Origin: Planctomycetota bacterium
Lineage (GTDB): Bacteria; Planctomycetota; Phycisphaerae; UBA1845; Fen-1342
Direction: 5' to 3'
DNA length: 5,550 nucleotides
NCBI GenBank assembly: GCA_030616465.1
Contig: JAUWXH010000176.1
Span: forward strand, 1-5,550
Shown here: positions 1 to 5,500 of the stretch, one piece after another
How positions within the stretch are numbered: position 1 is the stretch's first letter
Layout: each line of letters starts with the position of its first letter
Position numbers and translations under genes: made by a program
The notes under the pieces: model-generated
The model's database searches: none
What the model was told of the DNA's origin: nothing
Seen by the model: only the letters and a program-made list of their open reading frames with translations

Positions 1-2
1 CT

Positions 3-323
3 CACCTTTACACGCCACACAACCCCGCCGGTCTCCAGCTCGTTCGGGAGGTCGTGCGCGCTGCGCGGAAGGGGAAGGTCACGGTGAACCTGTGCGGCGA
101 AATGGCCGGGCAGCCTATCTACACGCAGTTGTTGCTCGGGCTGGGTCTGCGGCAGCTTTCGATGGCACCCAAGGACGTCGCCGAGATCAAGAAGATGATT
201 CGTTCCACGAGGATTAAGGACTGCGAGGCGCTGGCCCGCAAGGTATTGCGCTTCGACGCCGGTCGCCAAGTGCTAAACTTCTTGCGGGGCGAGGCGCGCA
301 AGATCATGCCGGAGGCGTTCTGA
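3..323 (+). CDS. ptsI: Phosphoenolpyruvate-protein phosphotransferase (PTS Enzyme I), C-terminal part, 5' truncated by window edge
   Basis: Only the last 106 codons are in the window, read in frame from base 3; the family is usually about 570-590 residues. Enzyme I is a cytoplasmic enzyme that autophosphorylates from PEP and passes the phosphate to HPr. What is visible is the end of the PEP-binding TIM barrel. The segment beginning HLYTPHNPAG matches the family's LY-P-HPA region. NLCGEMAG (Cys codon 93-95) is the conserved active-site motif, whose Cys corresponds to the catalytic acid Cys502 of E. coli EI. It is followed by LLLGLGLRQLSM and an I-K-IR helix typical of the extreme C-terminus. 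PPDK and PEP synthase share the fold but not this CGEMAG...LGLGLR-LSM ending. The stop overlaps the next start (TGATG). Planctomycetes often lack full sugar-transport PTS sets, so a regulatory role is possible, but that is inference. Confidence 0.95.
   Translation, partial: HLYTPHNPAGLQLVREVVRAARKGKVTVNLCGEMAGQPIYTQLLLGLGLRQLSMAPKDVAEIKKMIRSTRIKDCEALARKVLRFDAGRQVLNFLRGEARKIMPEAF
311..315 (+). promoter_or_regulatory. Ribosome binding site for the DUF2344 gene
   Basis: GGAGG lies within the last codons of ptsI, 7 bases before the ATG at 323. It fixes the start of the downstream gene at the TGATG overlap and supports translational coupling with ptsI. Confidence 0.75.
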
Positions 324-1123
324 TGCGTGCGACGCGGACGGCGATTCAGCCCCAGGCGCGGGTCTCCGCCGTGCCGGCGCAACGCTTCCGCGTCGCGGTC
401 GAGCTGAGCATTGGCGGGGATCTGCGCTACCTCTCGCATCATGACGAGTTGCGGATGCTTGCCCGAGCCTTGGTGCGCGCGCGCTGGCCGGTGGCCTACT
501 CGCAGGGCTACAACCCGCTGCCGCGCGTCGTGCTGCCGCTGCCACGCAGTGTGGGGACCGCCTCGGCCTGTCAATGGGCGCTGATCGACTTGTCCGAGGC
601 GCGGTCGCCGGCAGAATTGTGCGAGACGCTCGCGGGCGCCTTGCCGCCGGACTGCACGCTGTGCCGCGTCATCGCTCCGGCACCGCGGGCCACGCCGCAC
701 CCGCAGCGAGCGAGTTACCAGGTCGAGCTAACACCCGCGGAGGGCGATCAGCTCGAACGGCGGATTGGCGAGCTCTTTGCGGCAACCGAGATCAGGGTCA
801 TGCGCCGGCCCGGCCCGAACAGACCGGCCCGCCCGATCAACATCCGCCCCTACATCGAAAACATTGTTTGGGACGGGCGAAGCCTGTGTATGCGCTTGGT
901 CTACGAGCAGCAACGCTCCGCCCGTCCGTCGGAGATTCTCACGGCATTGGGCCTCGCCGCCGACCGGTACAACCACCGAGTCCGGCGGACGGAGGTCGAA
1001 TGGGATATCGAGCTGACAGGCCCCACGCAGCGGCCTGCGGCTCCGGAAAGGAAGAGACTTGGCAAGGAACAAGAAGACGACCACCCGTCGGGCACAGAGG
1101 ACGCGCAGGAAAAAACCAGTTGA
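323..1123 (+). CDS. DUF2344 / TIGR03936 family radical SAM-associated protein
   Basis: A 266-residue protein of the DUF2344 family, known as the partner or C-terminal fusion of a TIGR03960-type radical SAM protein and often encoded next to RNase E/G. Its biochemical function is not established. Diagnostic motifs are RYLSHHD (about residues 35-41), YSQGYNPLPR (59-68), RPINIRPYIENI (170-181; families usually show a D/N-IRPY-- signature) and ARPSEILTALGL (200-211). Residues 1-20 are a short non-conserved leader, and the domain proper begins near RFRVAVELS (21-29). Residues from about 233 onward are polar, probably disordered, and partly encoded by DNA that also encodes the start of the RNase gene. 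The ATG start is supported by GGAGG 7 bases upstream and by the TGATG junction with ptsI. Oddity: no radical SAM gene flanks it, since ptsI lies directly upstream and the RNase directly downstream. It may act with a distant partner or with the RNase; this is inference. Confidence 0.88.
   Translation: MRATRTAIQPQARVSAVPAQRFRVAVELSIGGDLRYLSHHDELRMLARALVRARWPVAYSQGYNPLPRVVLPLPRSVGTASACQWALIDLSEARSPAELCETLAGALPPDCTLCRVIAPAPRATPHPQRASYQVELTPAEGDQLERRIGELFAATEIRVMRRPGPNRPARPINIRPYIENIVWDGRSLCMRLVYEQQRSARPSEILTALGLAADRYNHRVRRTEVEWDIELTGPTQRPAAPERKRLGKEQEDDHPSGTEDAQEKTS
1048..1056 (+). promoter_or_regulatory. Ribosome binding site for the TTG start of the RNase E/G gene
   Basis: The purine run AAGGAAGAG contains AAGGA (1048-1052), 6 bases before TTG at 1059. 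It lies inside the DUF2344 coding sequence. No in-frame ATG follows until codon 165, so this site is the main support for the TTG start. Confidence 0.65.
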
Positions 1124-2090
1124 GACGCCTGAAGATGTGGCCAAAGGCTTAGCCGATACGGCCGAGCGGGGTGCGCAGCGCGTAGAGGGGGACGACAAAC
1201 CCATCGGCGAACCGGTAGCAGAGAAGCACGAGAAGAAGCCCACCCGCCGACGCGGCCGCAAGCGAGCGCAGGCCGCCGCCAGGCGCCGAGCGCCCGAGTC
1301 GGAATCCACCGCGGGCGGGGCTTCGTCCGCCCTTGTGGCGGAGAAGAAGGAACCGCCGACGGCGGGAGCGGCGGGTGACGCCGCCTCACCCACCAAGAGG
1401 AAGCTCACCAGGCGTCGGCCTCGGAAACGACGTCGGAGTTCGACGGCGAGAGCGAAGCCGGCCGAGGCCCCGGTCTCCGAAGCTGCCGAGCAGACCGTCG
1501 CGGCTACTGCGCCGCCCGTCACACCGCTCTCTCCAGATGCGCAGGTCGAAATGGACGCCGATGCGGTCGTGATCCGTTTTCCGCCGGCCGTTTCCGGACC
1601 GGCACCGCCTGAGCCGAGCGGTCCTTCAGAAGAAGAGGAGAGGGAGGAGTCTCTGCCGGCGATAAGGCAAGCCGAAGCGATCGAGGAAGCGGCCACGGTC
1701 GCCGCTGGGCCGCCGGATCGGGAGGAGCAACGCACGGTATCTGAAGGGCCGCTTTCGCCGAGCCAGAAGCGGCGTCTGCGGCGCAAGCGCCGCGCGGAAG
1801 CCCTGCGTGAGACGGGCAAGTCTGCGGCAACGGAGCAGCAACCGGCTCAAGCCGCGGAGGAGCCCGAAGCGCCGGCGGCGACGGCCCCGGAACCGGAGTC
1901 GCCCGCAGCCGCGCCCGAGCAACCCGAGCCGGAAGAGCCTGAGGAAAAGCCCAAGAAGCGCCGACGCGCGCGTCGCCGGGGTAAGGCGAAGGAACCGGCG
2001 GCGGCGGTCGAGGCCACGCCGGCGCCCGAGCCCGCGGACGCCGAAGCCCCGGCAGCGACGCCGCCCGCGGCAAAGCGCGTCAGGAAGGAA
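1059..2090 (+). other. Low-complexity, Arg-cluster N-terminal extension of the RNase
   Basis: Sub-region of the RNase gene encoding residues 1-344. It is a disordered-looking Ala/Pro/Glu-rich chain in which strongly basic clusters alternate with acidic stretches: RRRGRKR at 63-69, RRRPRKRRR at 118-126, KRRLRRKRR at 237-245 and KKRRRARRRGK at 299-309. One short hydrophobic island (VVIRFPPAV, 170-178) interrupts it. Basic clusters of this kind resemble the arginine-rich RNA-binding segments in the C-terminal tail of proteobacterial RNase E, but here they lie before the core. N-terminal extensions are also known in actinobacterial RNase E. An RNA- or partner-binding role is inference. Confidence 0.8.
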
Positions 2091-3605
2091 ATGATCATTA
2101 ACGTCGTGCCGCGCGAGGAGTGCCGCATCGCGATTCTCGAGCGCGGCAAGCTGGAGGAGATCTATCTGGAGCGGGCCTCGACCGCAAACCACGTCGGCAA
2201 CATCTACAAGGGCGTGGTCACGAACGTGGAGGCCAGCATCCAGGCGGCATTCATCGACTTCGGGCTCGGCAAGAACGGGTTCTTGCACATCTCCGACCTG
2301 CATCCGCAGTATTTCCCGGATCGGGAGGGTCAGACCGAGAACGTGGGCCGCAAGACGCCGCACCGCCGACGCCCTCCCATGCAACGCTGCCTGCGCCGCG
2401 GTGAGGAGGTCGTCGTTCAGATCACCAAGGAGGGCATCGGAACCAAGGGGCCCACGCTTTCGACCTACCTGGCCATCCCGGGCCGCTTCATGGTGATGAT
2501 GCCCGGCATGCGCCGCCTGGGCGTCTCGCGCAGGATCGAGGACGAGGAGATCCGCCACAAGCTGCGTGAGCAGTTGGGCGAGCTGGAGCTGCCCGAGGAG
2601 GTGGGCTTCATTGCTCGTACCGCCGCCGAGGGCCGGACCAAGCGCGAGCTCCAGACCGACCTGAACTACCTCACGCGGCTCTGGAAGGCCGTGGAAAAGC
2701 GGACCAAGGGGCACCGTGCTCCGGCGGAGGTGTACCGCGAGTCGGACCTGGTAATCCGCACGATCCGCGACGTCTTCACGACCGACATCGAGCGCATCGT
2801 GGTGGACGACGCGGAGGTGGCCGAGCGGGCCCGTGAGTTCCTGGCCATCTTCAGCCCGCGCTCACGCGACCCCGTCGTCGAGTACGATGCCCCGGAACCC
2901 GTCTTCCACAAGTACGGCATCGAGGCCGAGCTTGAGCGGCTCCATTCGCGGTACGTTCCGCTCAAGAGCGGCGGCTCGCTGGTGATCGACCCGACCGAGG
3001 CCTTGGTCGCGATCGACGTCAACAGCGGCCGCTTCCGCAGCGAGCAGGACGCCGAGACCACCGCCTACAAGATCAATCTCGAAGCCGCCGACGAGATCCC
3101 GCGCCAGCTCCGCCTGCGCGACATGGGCGGGGTCATCATCTGCGATTTCATCGACATGCGGCAGGAGTCCCACCGGCGCCAGATCGAACGTCGGCTGATC
3201 GGCAATCTCAAGCAGCACAAGGAGCGGGCCAGAATCTTGCGCATGAGCGCGTTCGGCATCGTCGAGATGACACGCCAGCGGCAACGGGCCAGTCTGACCC
3301 GCAGCGTCCACCAGGATTGCCACCATTGTCGCGGGACCGGGCTGGTGAAGACGGCCGAATCGGTCGCCCTGGACGTGATGCGCCTGCTCCAACTGGCGGT
3401 GACGCGCGAGCACATTCACTCGATCGAGGTGTCGATCTCGCCGGAAGTGGCTGATCTGCTGCAGAACCGCAAACGCGCCCTGATTCACGAGTTCGAGACA
3501 CGCTACCGCCGCACGATTTCGATCCACCTCGGCCCGAACTTCGGATTGGATCAGGTGCAGATTCAGTGTTACGACCATCGTGGTCGGCTCGTGCCGCAAC
3601 CGTAA
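1059..3605 (+). CDS. rne: Ribonuclease E/G family endoribonuclease with 344-residue N-terminal extension
   Basis: An 848-residue cytoplasmic Mg-dependent single-strand endoribonuclease of the Rne/Rng family, acting in mRNA decay and rRNA/tRNA processing. The core starts at MIINVVPREE (345). An S1 RNA-binding domain follows (about 376-470: GNIYKGVVTNVEASIQAAFIDFG, interrupted here by a basic Pro/Arg insert at about 424-445). The 5'-sensor region includes R520-T521 (IARTAAEG). The DNase I-like catalytic part carries the metal ligands D653 (AIDVNSGR) and D696 (ICDFIDM), equivalent to D303 and D346 of E. coli RNase E. The Zn-link cysteines are C754 and C757 (CHHCRGTG), used for dimer/tetramer assembly. 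The C-terminal small domain ends at 848, with no degradosome tail. Residues 1-344 are low-complexity Ala/Pro/Glu with five Arg/Lys clusters (about 10-19, 62-77, 113-127, 236-247, 298-310). The start is TTG behind AAGGA and overlaps DUF2344 by 65 bases. RNase E and RNase G cannot be separated by the core alone; the size favours E-like. Confidence 0.95.
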   Translation: MARNKKTTTRRAQRTRRKKPVETPEDVAKGLADTAERGAQRVEGDDKPIGEPVAEKHEKKPTRRRGRKRAQAAARRRAPESESTAGGASSALVAEKKEPPTAGAAGDAASPTKRKLTRRRPRKRRRSSTARAKPAEAPVSEAAEQTVAATAPPVTPLSPDAQVEMDADAVVIRFPPAVSGPAPPEPSGPSEEEEREESLPAIRQAEAIEEAATVAAGPPDREEQRTVSEGPLSPSQKRRLRRKRRAEALRETGKSAATEQQPAQAAEEPEAPAATAPEPESPAAAPEQPEPEEPEEKPKKRRRARRRGKAKEPAAAVEATPAPEPADAEAPAATPPAAKRVRKEMIINVVPREECRIAILERGKLEEIYLERASTANHVGNIYKGVVTNVEASIQAAFIDFGLGKNGFLHISDLHPQYFPDREGQTENVGRKTPHRRRPPMQRCLRRGEEVVVQITKEGIGTKGPTLSTYLAIPGRFMVMMPGMRRLGVSRRIEDEEIRHKLREQLGELELPEEVGFIARTAAEGRTKRELQTDLNYLTRLWKAVEKRTKGHRAPAEVYRESDLVIRTIRDVFTTDIERIVVDDAEVAERAREFLAIFSPRSRDPVVEYDAPEPVFHKYGIEAELERLHSRYVPLKSGGSLVIDPTEALVAIDVNSGRFRSEQDAETTAYKINLEAADEIPRQLRLRDMGGVIICDFIDMRQESHRRQIERRLIGNLKQHKERARILRMSAFGIVEMTRQRQRASLTRSVHQDCHHCRGTGLVKTAESVALDVMRLLQLAVTREHIHSIEVSISPEVADLLQNRKRALIHEFETRYRRTISIHLGPNFGLDQVQIQCYDHRGRLVPQP
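2082..2093 (+). promoter_or_regulatory. Possible internal translation start at the RNase catalytic core
   Basis: The purine run AGGAAGGAA (2082-2090) directly abuts an in-frame ATG (2091-2093), which encodes Met345, the exact first residue of the conserved catalytic core. Initiation here would yield a 504-residue protein of RNase G size without the basic extension. The spacing from AGGA is short, so this may simply be Arg-Lys-Glu codons. Confidence 0.3.
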
Positions 3606-3610
3606 GAAGG
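3605..3610 (+). promoter_or_regulatory. Ribosome binding site for the serine acetyltransferase gene
   Basis: AGAAGG begins at the last base of the RNase stop codon and sits 7 bases before the GTG at 3618. It supports that GTG as the start and suggests coupling with RNase translation. Confidence 0.65.
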
Positions 3611-3617
3611 ACCGACC

Positions 3618-4544
3618 GTGGACGCCAAGCAGCTCGACGACGCGCTGCCGCCGCTGGTGGACCGCTTGGTTGCCAGCTACTTCGCCGACCGGCGCACGCA
3701 GCACATCGACAAGGAGTACCTGCCTTCCCAGGCGACGATCGTGGACATCTGCGATCTGCTGTTGGAGCTGACCTTCCCCGGCTACGTCGGCCGCATGGGC
3801 CTCACGCCCCACAACATCAGCTATCACGTGGGCGAGTTGCTGCCGCGGCTGTTTGAGCAGCTCTGCCGAGAGACTGTCCAGTGCCTGTGCCACGAGCACG
3901 AACGCTGCGACGAGCGGCCGCCTGAAGACCTCTCCGCGTGTCGTCAAAAGGCCTTCGACCTGGCGCGCGATTTCGTCGAGAGAATCCCCGAGGTCCGCGA
4001 GCGCATCGCCGCGGACGTGCAGGCCGCCTACGATGGCGACCCCGCCGCCACCAGCACCGCCGAGTGCATCCTGGCCTATCCGGCGATTCTGGCAATCACG
4101 ATCTATCGCTATGCCCACGAGCTCTATCAGTTGAATGTCCCGCTCATCCCGCGCATCATGGCCGAACACGCACATCGCCGTACCGGCATCGATATCCACC
4201 CCGGGGCGCGCATCGGACGCAGCTTCTTCATCGACCACGGTACCGGCGTCGTCATCGGCGAGACCACCGACATCGGCGACAACGTGAAGATTTACCAGGG
4301 CGTCACGCTCGGGGCCTTGTCCTTCCCCAAGGATGAGCGCGGCCGGCTGATCCGCGGCTACAAACGCCACCCGACCGTCGGCAACAACGTCACCATCTAC
4401 GCCAACGCCATCATCCTCGGCAGCGACGCCGTCATCGGCGACGGGGCCGTCGTCGGCGGTTCGGTGTTCCTTACCGAAAGCATCGCCCCCGGCCACCAGG
4501 TTTCCATCACTCCCCCGATCCTCAAGGTCCGCCCGCCCAAGTGA
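3618..4544 (+). CDS. cysE: Serine O-acetyltransferase (CysE/EpsC-like)
   Basis: A 308-residue cytoplasmic enzyme that transfers acetyl from acetyl-CoA to L-serine, giving O-acetylserine, the first step of cysteine synthesis. The N-terminal half (about 1-170) is helical. The C-terminal half is a left-handed beta-helix of hexapeptide repeats (about 188-300: IDIHPGARIG, VVIGETTDIG, PTVGNNVTIYANAIILG, AVIGDGAVVGG). Catalytic residues match the family: D192 and H194 in IDIHP, and D206-H207 in IDHGTG (H207 corresponds to the catalytic His158 of E. coli CysE). R250-H251 in YKRHP match the conserved RHP. An insert before RHP (SFPKDERGRLIRG) fits the EpsC-like subgroup rather than enteric CysE. The C-terminus ends RPPK, without the terminal Ile that docks enteric CysE into CysK. 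GTG start, with AGAAGG upstream and a 12-base gap from the RNase stop; probably co-transcribed. Feedback inhibition by cysteine is typical of the family but cannot be judged here. Confidence 0.93.
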   Translation: MDAKQLDDALPPLVDRLVASYFADRRTQHIDKEYLPSQATIVDICDLLLELTFPGYVGRMGLTPHNISYHVGELLPRLFEQLCRETVQCLCHEHERCDERPPEDLSACRQKAFDLARDFVERIPEVRERIAADVQAAYDGDPAATSTAECILAYPAILAITIYRYAHELYQLNVPLIPRIMAEHAHRRTGIDIHPGARIGRSFFIDHGTGVVIGETTDIGDNVKIYQGVTLGALSFPKDERGRLIRGYKRHPTVGNNVTIYANAIILGSDAVIGDGAVVGGSVFLTESIAPGHQVSITPPILKVRPPK

Positions 4545-4574
4545 GTCACCCCTCCGGAGAACTCGACGCCGCCA

Positions 4575-4604
4575 TTGACGCCCCGGCCGGGTTTGGCGCA
4601 CACT
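4575..4604 (+). promoter_or_regulatory. Weak sigma70-like promoter candidate upstream of the lipoprotein gene
   Basis: TTGACG (4575-4580) is followed after 18 bases by CACACT (4599-4604). The -35 is 5/6 to consensus and the -10 only 3/6. It lies in the gap after the acetyltransferase gene, where a new transcript would be expected to begin. It would leave a leader of roughly 75 bases containing the hairpin at 4629-4648. Confidence 0.35.
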
Positions 4605-4628
4605 AGCCGCACCGGACGGACAGGAATA

Positions 4629-4648
4629 GCAGGCCGTGCCCGGCCTGC
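4629..4648 (+). repeat. Perfect 8-bp inverted repeat (hairpin) in the leader/terminator region
   Basis: GCAGGCCG (4629-4636), loop TGCC (4637-4640), CGGCCTGC (4641-4648): a perfect GC-rich stem-loop 85 bases after the acetyltransferase stop. No T-tract follows, so it is not a classical intrinsic terminator. It could end the upstream operon by another route or sit in the 5' leader of the next gene. A 10-bp palindrome, CCGCCGGCGG (4651-4660), lies directly after it. Confidence 0.55.
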
Positions 4649-4672
4649 GGCCGCCGGCGGGGTGTCTCAACA

Positions 4673-4678
4673 GAGAGG
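4673..4678 (+). promoter_or_regulatory. Ribosome binding site for the lipoprotein gene
   Basis: GAGAGG ends 8 bases before ATG 4687. It decides between this ATG and the in-frame upstream GTG at 4636, which lies inside the hairpin and has no comparable site. Confidence 0.65.
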
Positions 4679-4686
4679 GTGTTCCG

Positions 4687-5349
4687 ATGAAGCCTACTTT
4701 TCAGTGCTTCTTCGCGGTGGCTGTCGTGGCGGTCGCTTGCAGTGGCTGTGGTGGGCTCCTGACGTGTCCCTTGTTGAGCGTCCTTGCGGCGGAGGAGCGC
4801 GTTGCGGAACTTCCTTTCCTGGGGGTCGGGGTCGCCGCGGTCGAAGCGGGGTGTGAGCGCTTCGAGCAGCCGCAGGACCATCCTTTGCTGGACGTGGCAG
4901 CCGGCACCGTGCTGGACGATCTTGCCGGTATGGAGGGCTGCTGGGGGGCCTGCGTGGGGCCGGAATTGCTTCAGGCCCAAGGATTCCTTCACGCCGACGT
5001 CGAGTTCTATCGTTTTGATCTCGCTCCCGGCCGGATAATCTACCAGGTCGTGCAGCGGGGAGAGCCGCCCTTTGGATTCGATGTCTTCCTGGAGCACGTC
5101 TACTCGTTTGAGGTGACCGGCCCCGATCGTATCACGGTCCGGCTGGTCTCCGCCACCTCCTCATCGACGCTTGGCAGCGAGGGGCAGATGGAGGGACCAC
5201 GCGAAGTGCCGGACGCCGAGCCGTTCGACCTCCAGATCACGCTCCAAGGCGATGCGTTCAAGTTCGGTGATTCCGCAGGTGCGTCGGCGGATTTCTCCGG
5301 GCCGCACCGGGCGAACCTGGTCTTCTTCCGCTTTGACTGTCCGCCCTGA
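4687..5349 (+). CDS. Unrecognised secreted or lipid-anchored protein, possibly beta-barrel (lipocalin-like)
   Basis: A 220-residue protein I do not recognise. The N-terminus (MKPTF, then a hydrophobic run FFAVAVVAVAC) is a signal peptide. Cys18 (AVAC) or Cys21 (CSGC) could be the lipidated residue, so a lipoprotein is likely, with export across the inner membrane. The mature part is rich in alternating hydrophobic/polar segments suggestive of beta-strands: DVEFYRFDLAPGRIIYQVV (104-122), HVYSFEVTGPDRITVRLVSA (137-156), FDLQITLQG (180-188) and NLVFFRFDC (210-218). Together with LAGMEGCWGAC (79-89), which resembles the L-G-W opening of lipocalin-like domains, this hints at a small beta-barrel, but the match is weak. 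Further Cys at 27, 56, 85, 89 and 218 could form disulfides. The ATG is chosen over GTG 4636 because it starts directly at the signal peptide and has GAGAGG 8 bases upstream. It appears to be transcribed separately from the operon upstream. Confidence 0.82.
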   Translation: MKPTFQCFFAVAVVAVACSGCGGLLTCPLLSVLAAEERVAELPFLGVGVAAVEAGCERFEQPQDHPLLDVAAGTVLDDLAGMEGCWGACVGPELLQAQGFLHADVEFYRFDLAPGRIIYQVVQRGEPPFGFDVFLEHVYSFEVTGPDRITVRLVSATSSSTLGSEGQMEGPREVPDAEPFDLQITLQGDAFKFGDSAGASADFSGPHRANLVFFRFDCPP

Positions 5350-5356
5350 CCGCGAG

Positions 5357-5419
5357 AGCAGTAGGTGAGGTTCTCACCTCTCACGCTTCCCCGATTCGTC
5401 GGGTCTTGGGACCACTGCT
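5357..5419 (+). repeat. Nested inverted repeats (possible three-stem structure) in the intergenic region
   Basis: Hairpin 1: AGGTGAG (5363-5369), loop GTT, CTCACCT (5373-5379). Hairpin 2: CCCGA (5390-5394), loop TTCG, TCGGG (5399-5403). Both are enclosed by AGCAGT (5357-5362) pairing with ACTGCT (5414-5419), and the outer 5' arm directly abuts hairpin 1. No T-tract follows either hairpin. It may be a terminator of the lipoprotein transcript, a structured leader of the next gene, or chance in GC-rich DNA. Confidence 0.4.
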
Positions 5420-5488
5420 GTAAACATAGCGGCTACCTCTGTTCACGTCTCCTGAGATCGCGCATTCTGCGTGTGGTTGGGCATTGAC

Positions 5489-5495
5489 GAGGAGG
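5489..5495 (+). promoter_or_regulatory. Strong ribosome binding site for the 3' edge gene
   Basis: GAGGAGG with a 5-base spacing to ATG 5501 is the best Shine-Dalgarno match in the window. Confidence 0.75.
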
Positions 5496-5500
5496 TCGCC

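Noticed and set aside
728..1819. 363-codon open frame on the - strand spanning the DUF2344/RNase junction
   Set aside because: The Ser/Arg/Ala-rich product mirrors the Ala/Pro/Glu extension on the sense strand; no domain and no supported start.
1242..1988. Repeated Arg/Lys-rich coding segments considered as a DNA tandem repeat
   Set aside because: The similarity is at amino-acid composition level only; the DNA units differ in sequence and spacing, so no true nucleotide repeat array is present.
1626..2714. 362-codon open frame on the - strand opposite the RNase gene
   Set aside because: Antisense shadow; the product is low-complexity Leu/Arg/Gly with no motif, mirroring the sense codon bias.
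2862..4670. 602-codon open frame on the - strand opposite the RNase and acetyltransferase genes
   Set aside because: It is antisense to two unmistakable conserved genes, has no recognisable domain, and long antisense frames are expected in GC-rich DNA with G/C-biased third positions.
4636..4686. Upstream GTG start extending the lipoprotein by 17 residues
   Set aside because: It would put non-hydrophobic residues before the signal peptide, and the GTG lies in the hairpin. ATG 4687 has a better ribosome binding site.
4603..5097. 164-codon open frame on the - strand opposite the lipoprotein gene
   Set aside because: It overlaps a sense gene with a clear signal peptide and ribosome binding site, and no family is recognisable in its product.
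5406..5434. TTGGGA followed by TAAACA considered as a promoter for the edge gene
   Set aside because: The spacing between the two hexamers is only about 9 bases, and no -10-like hexamer occurs at 16-18 bases.
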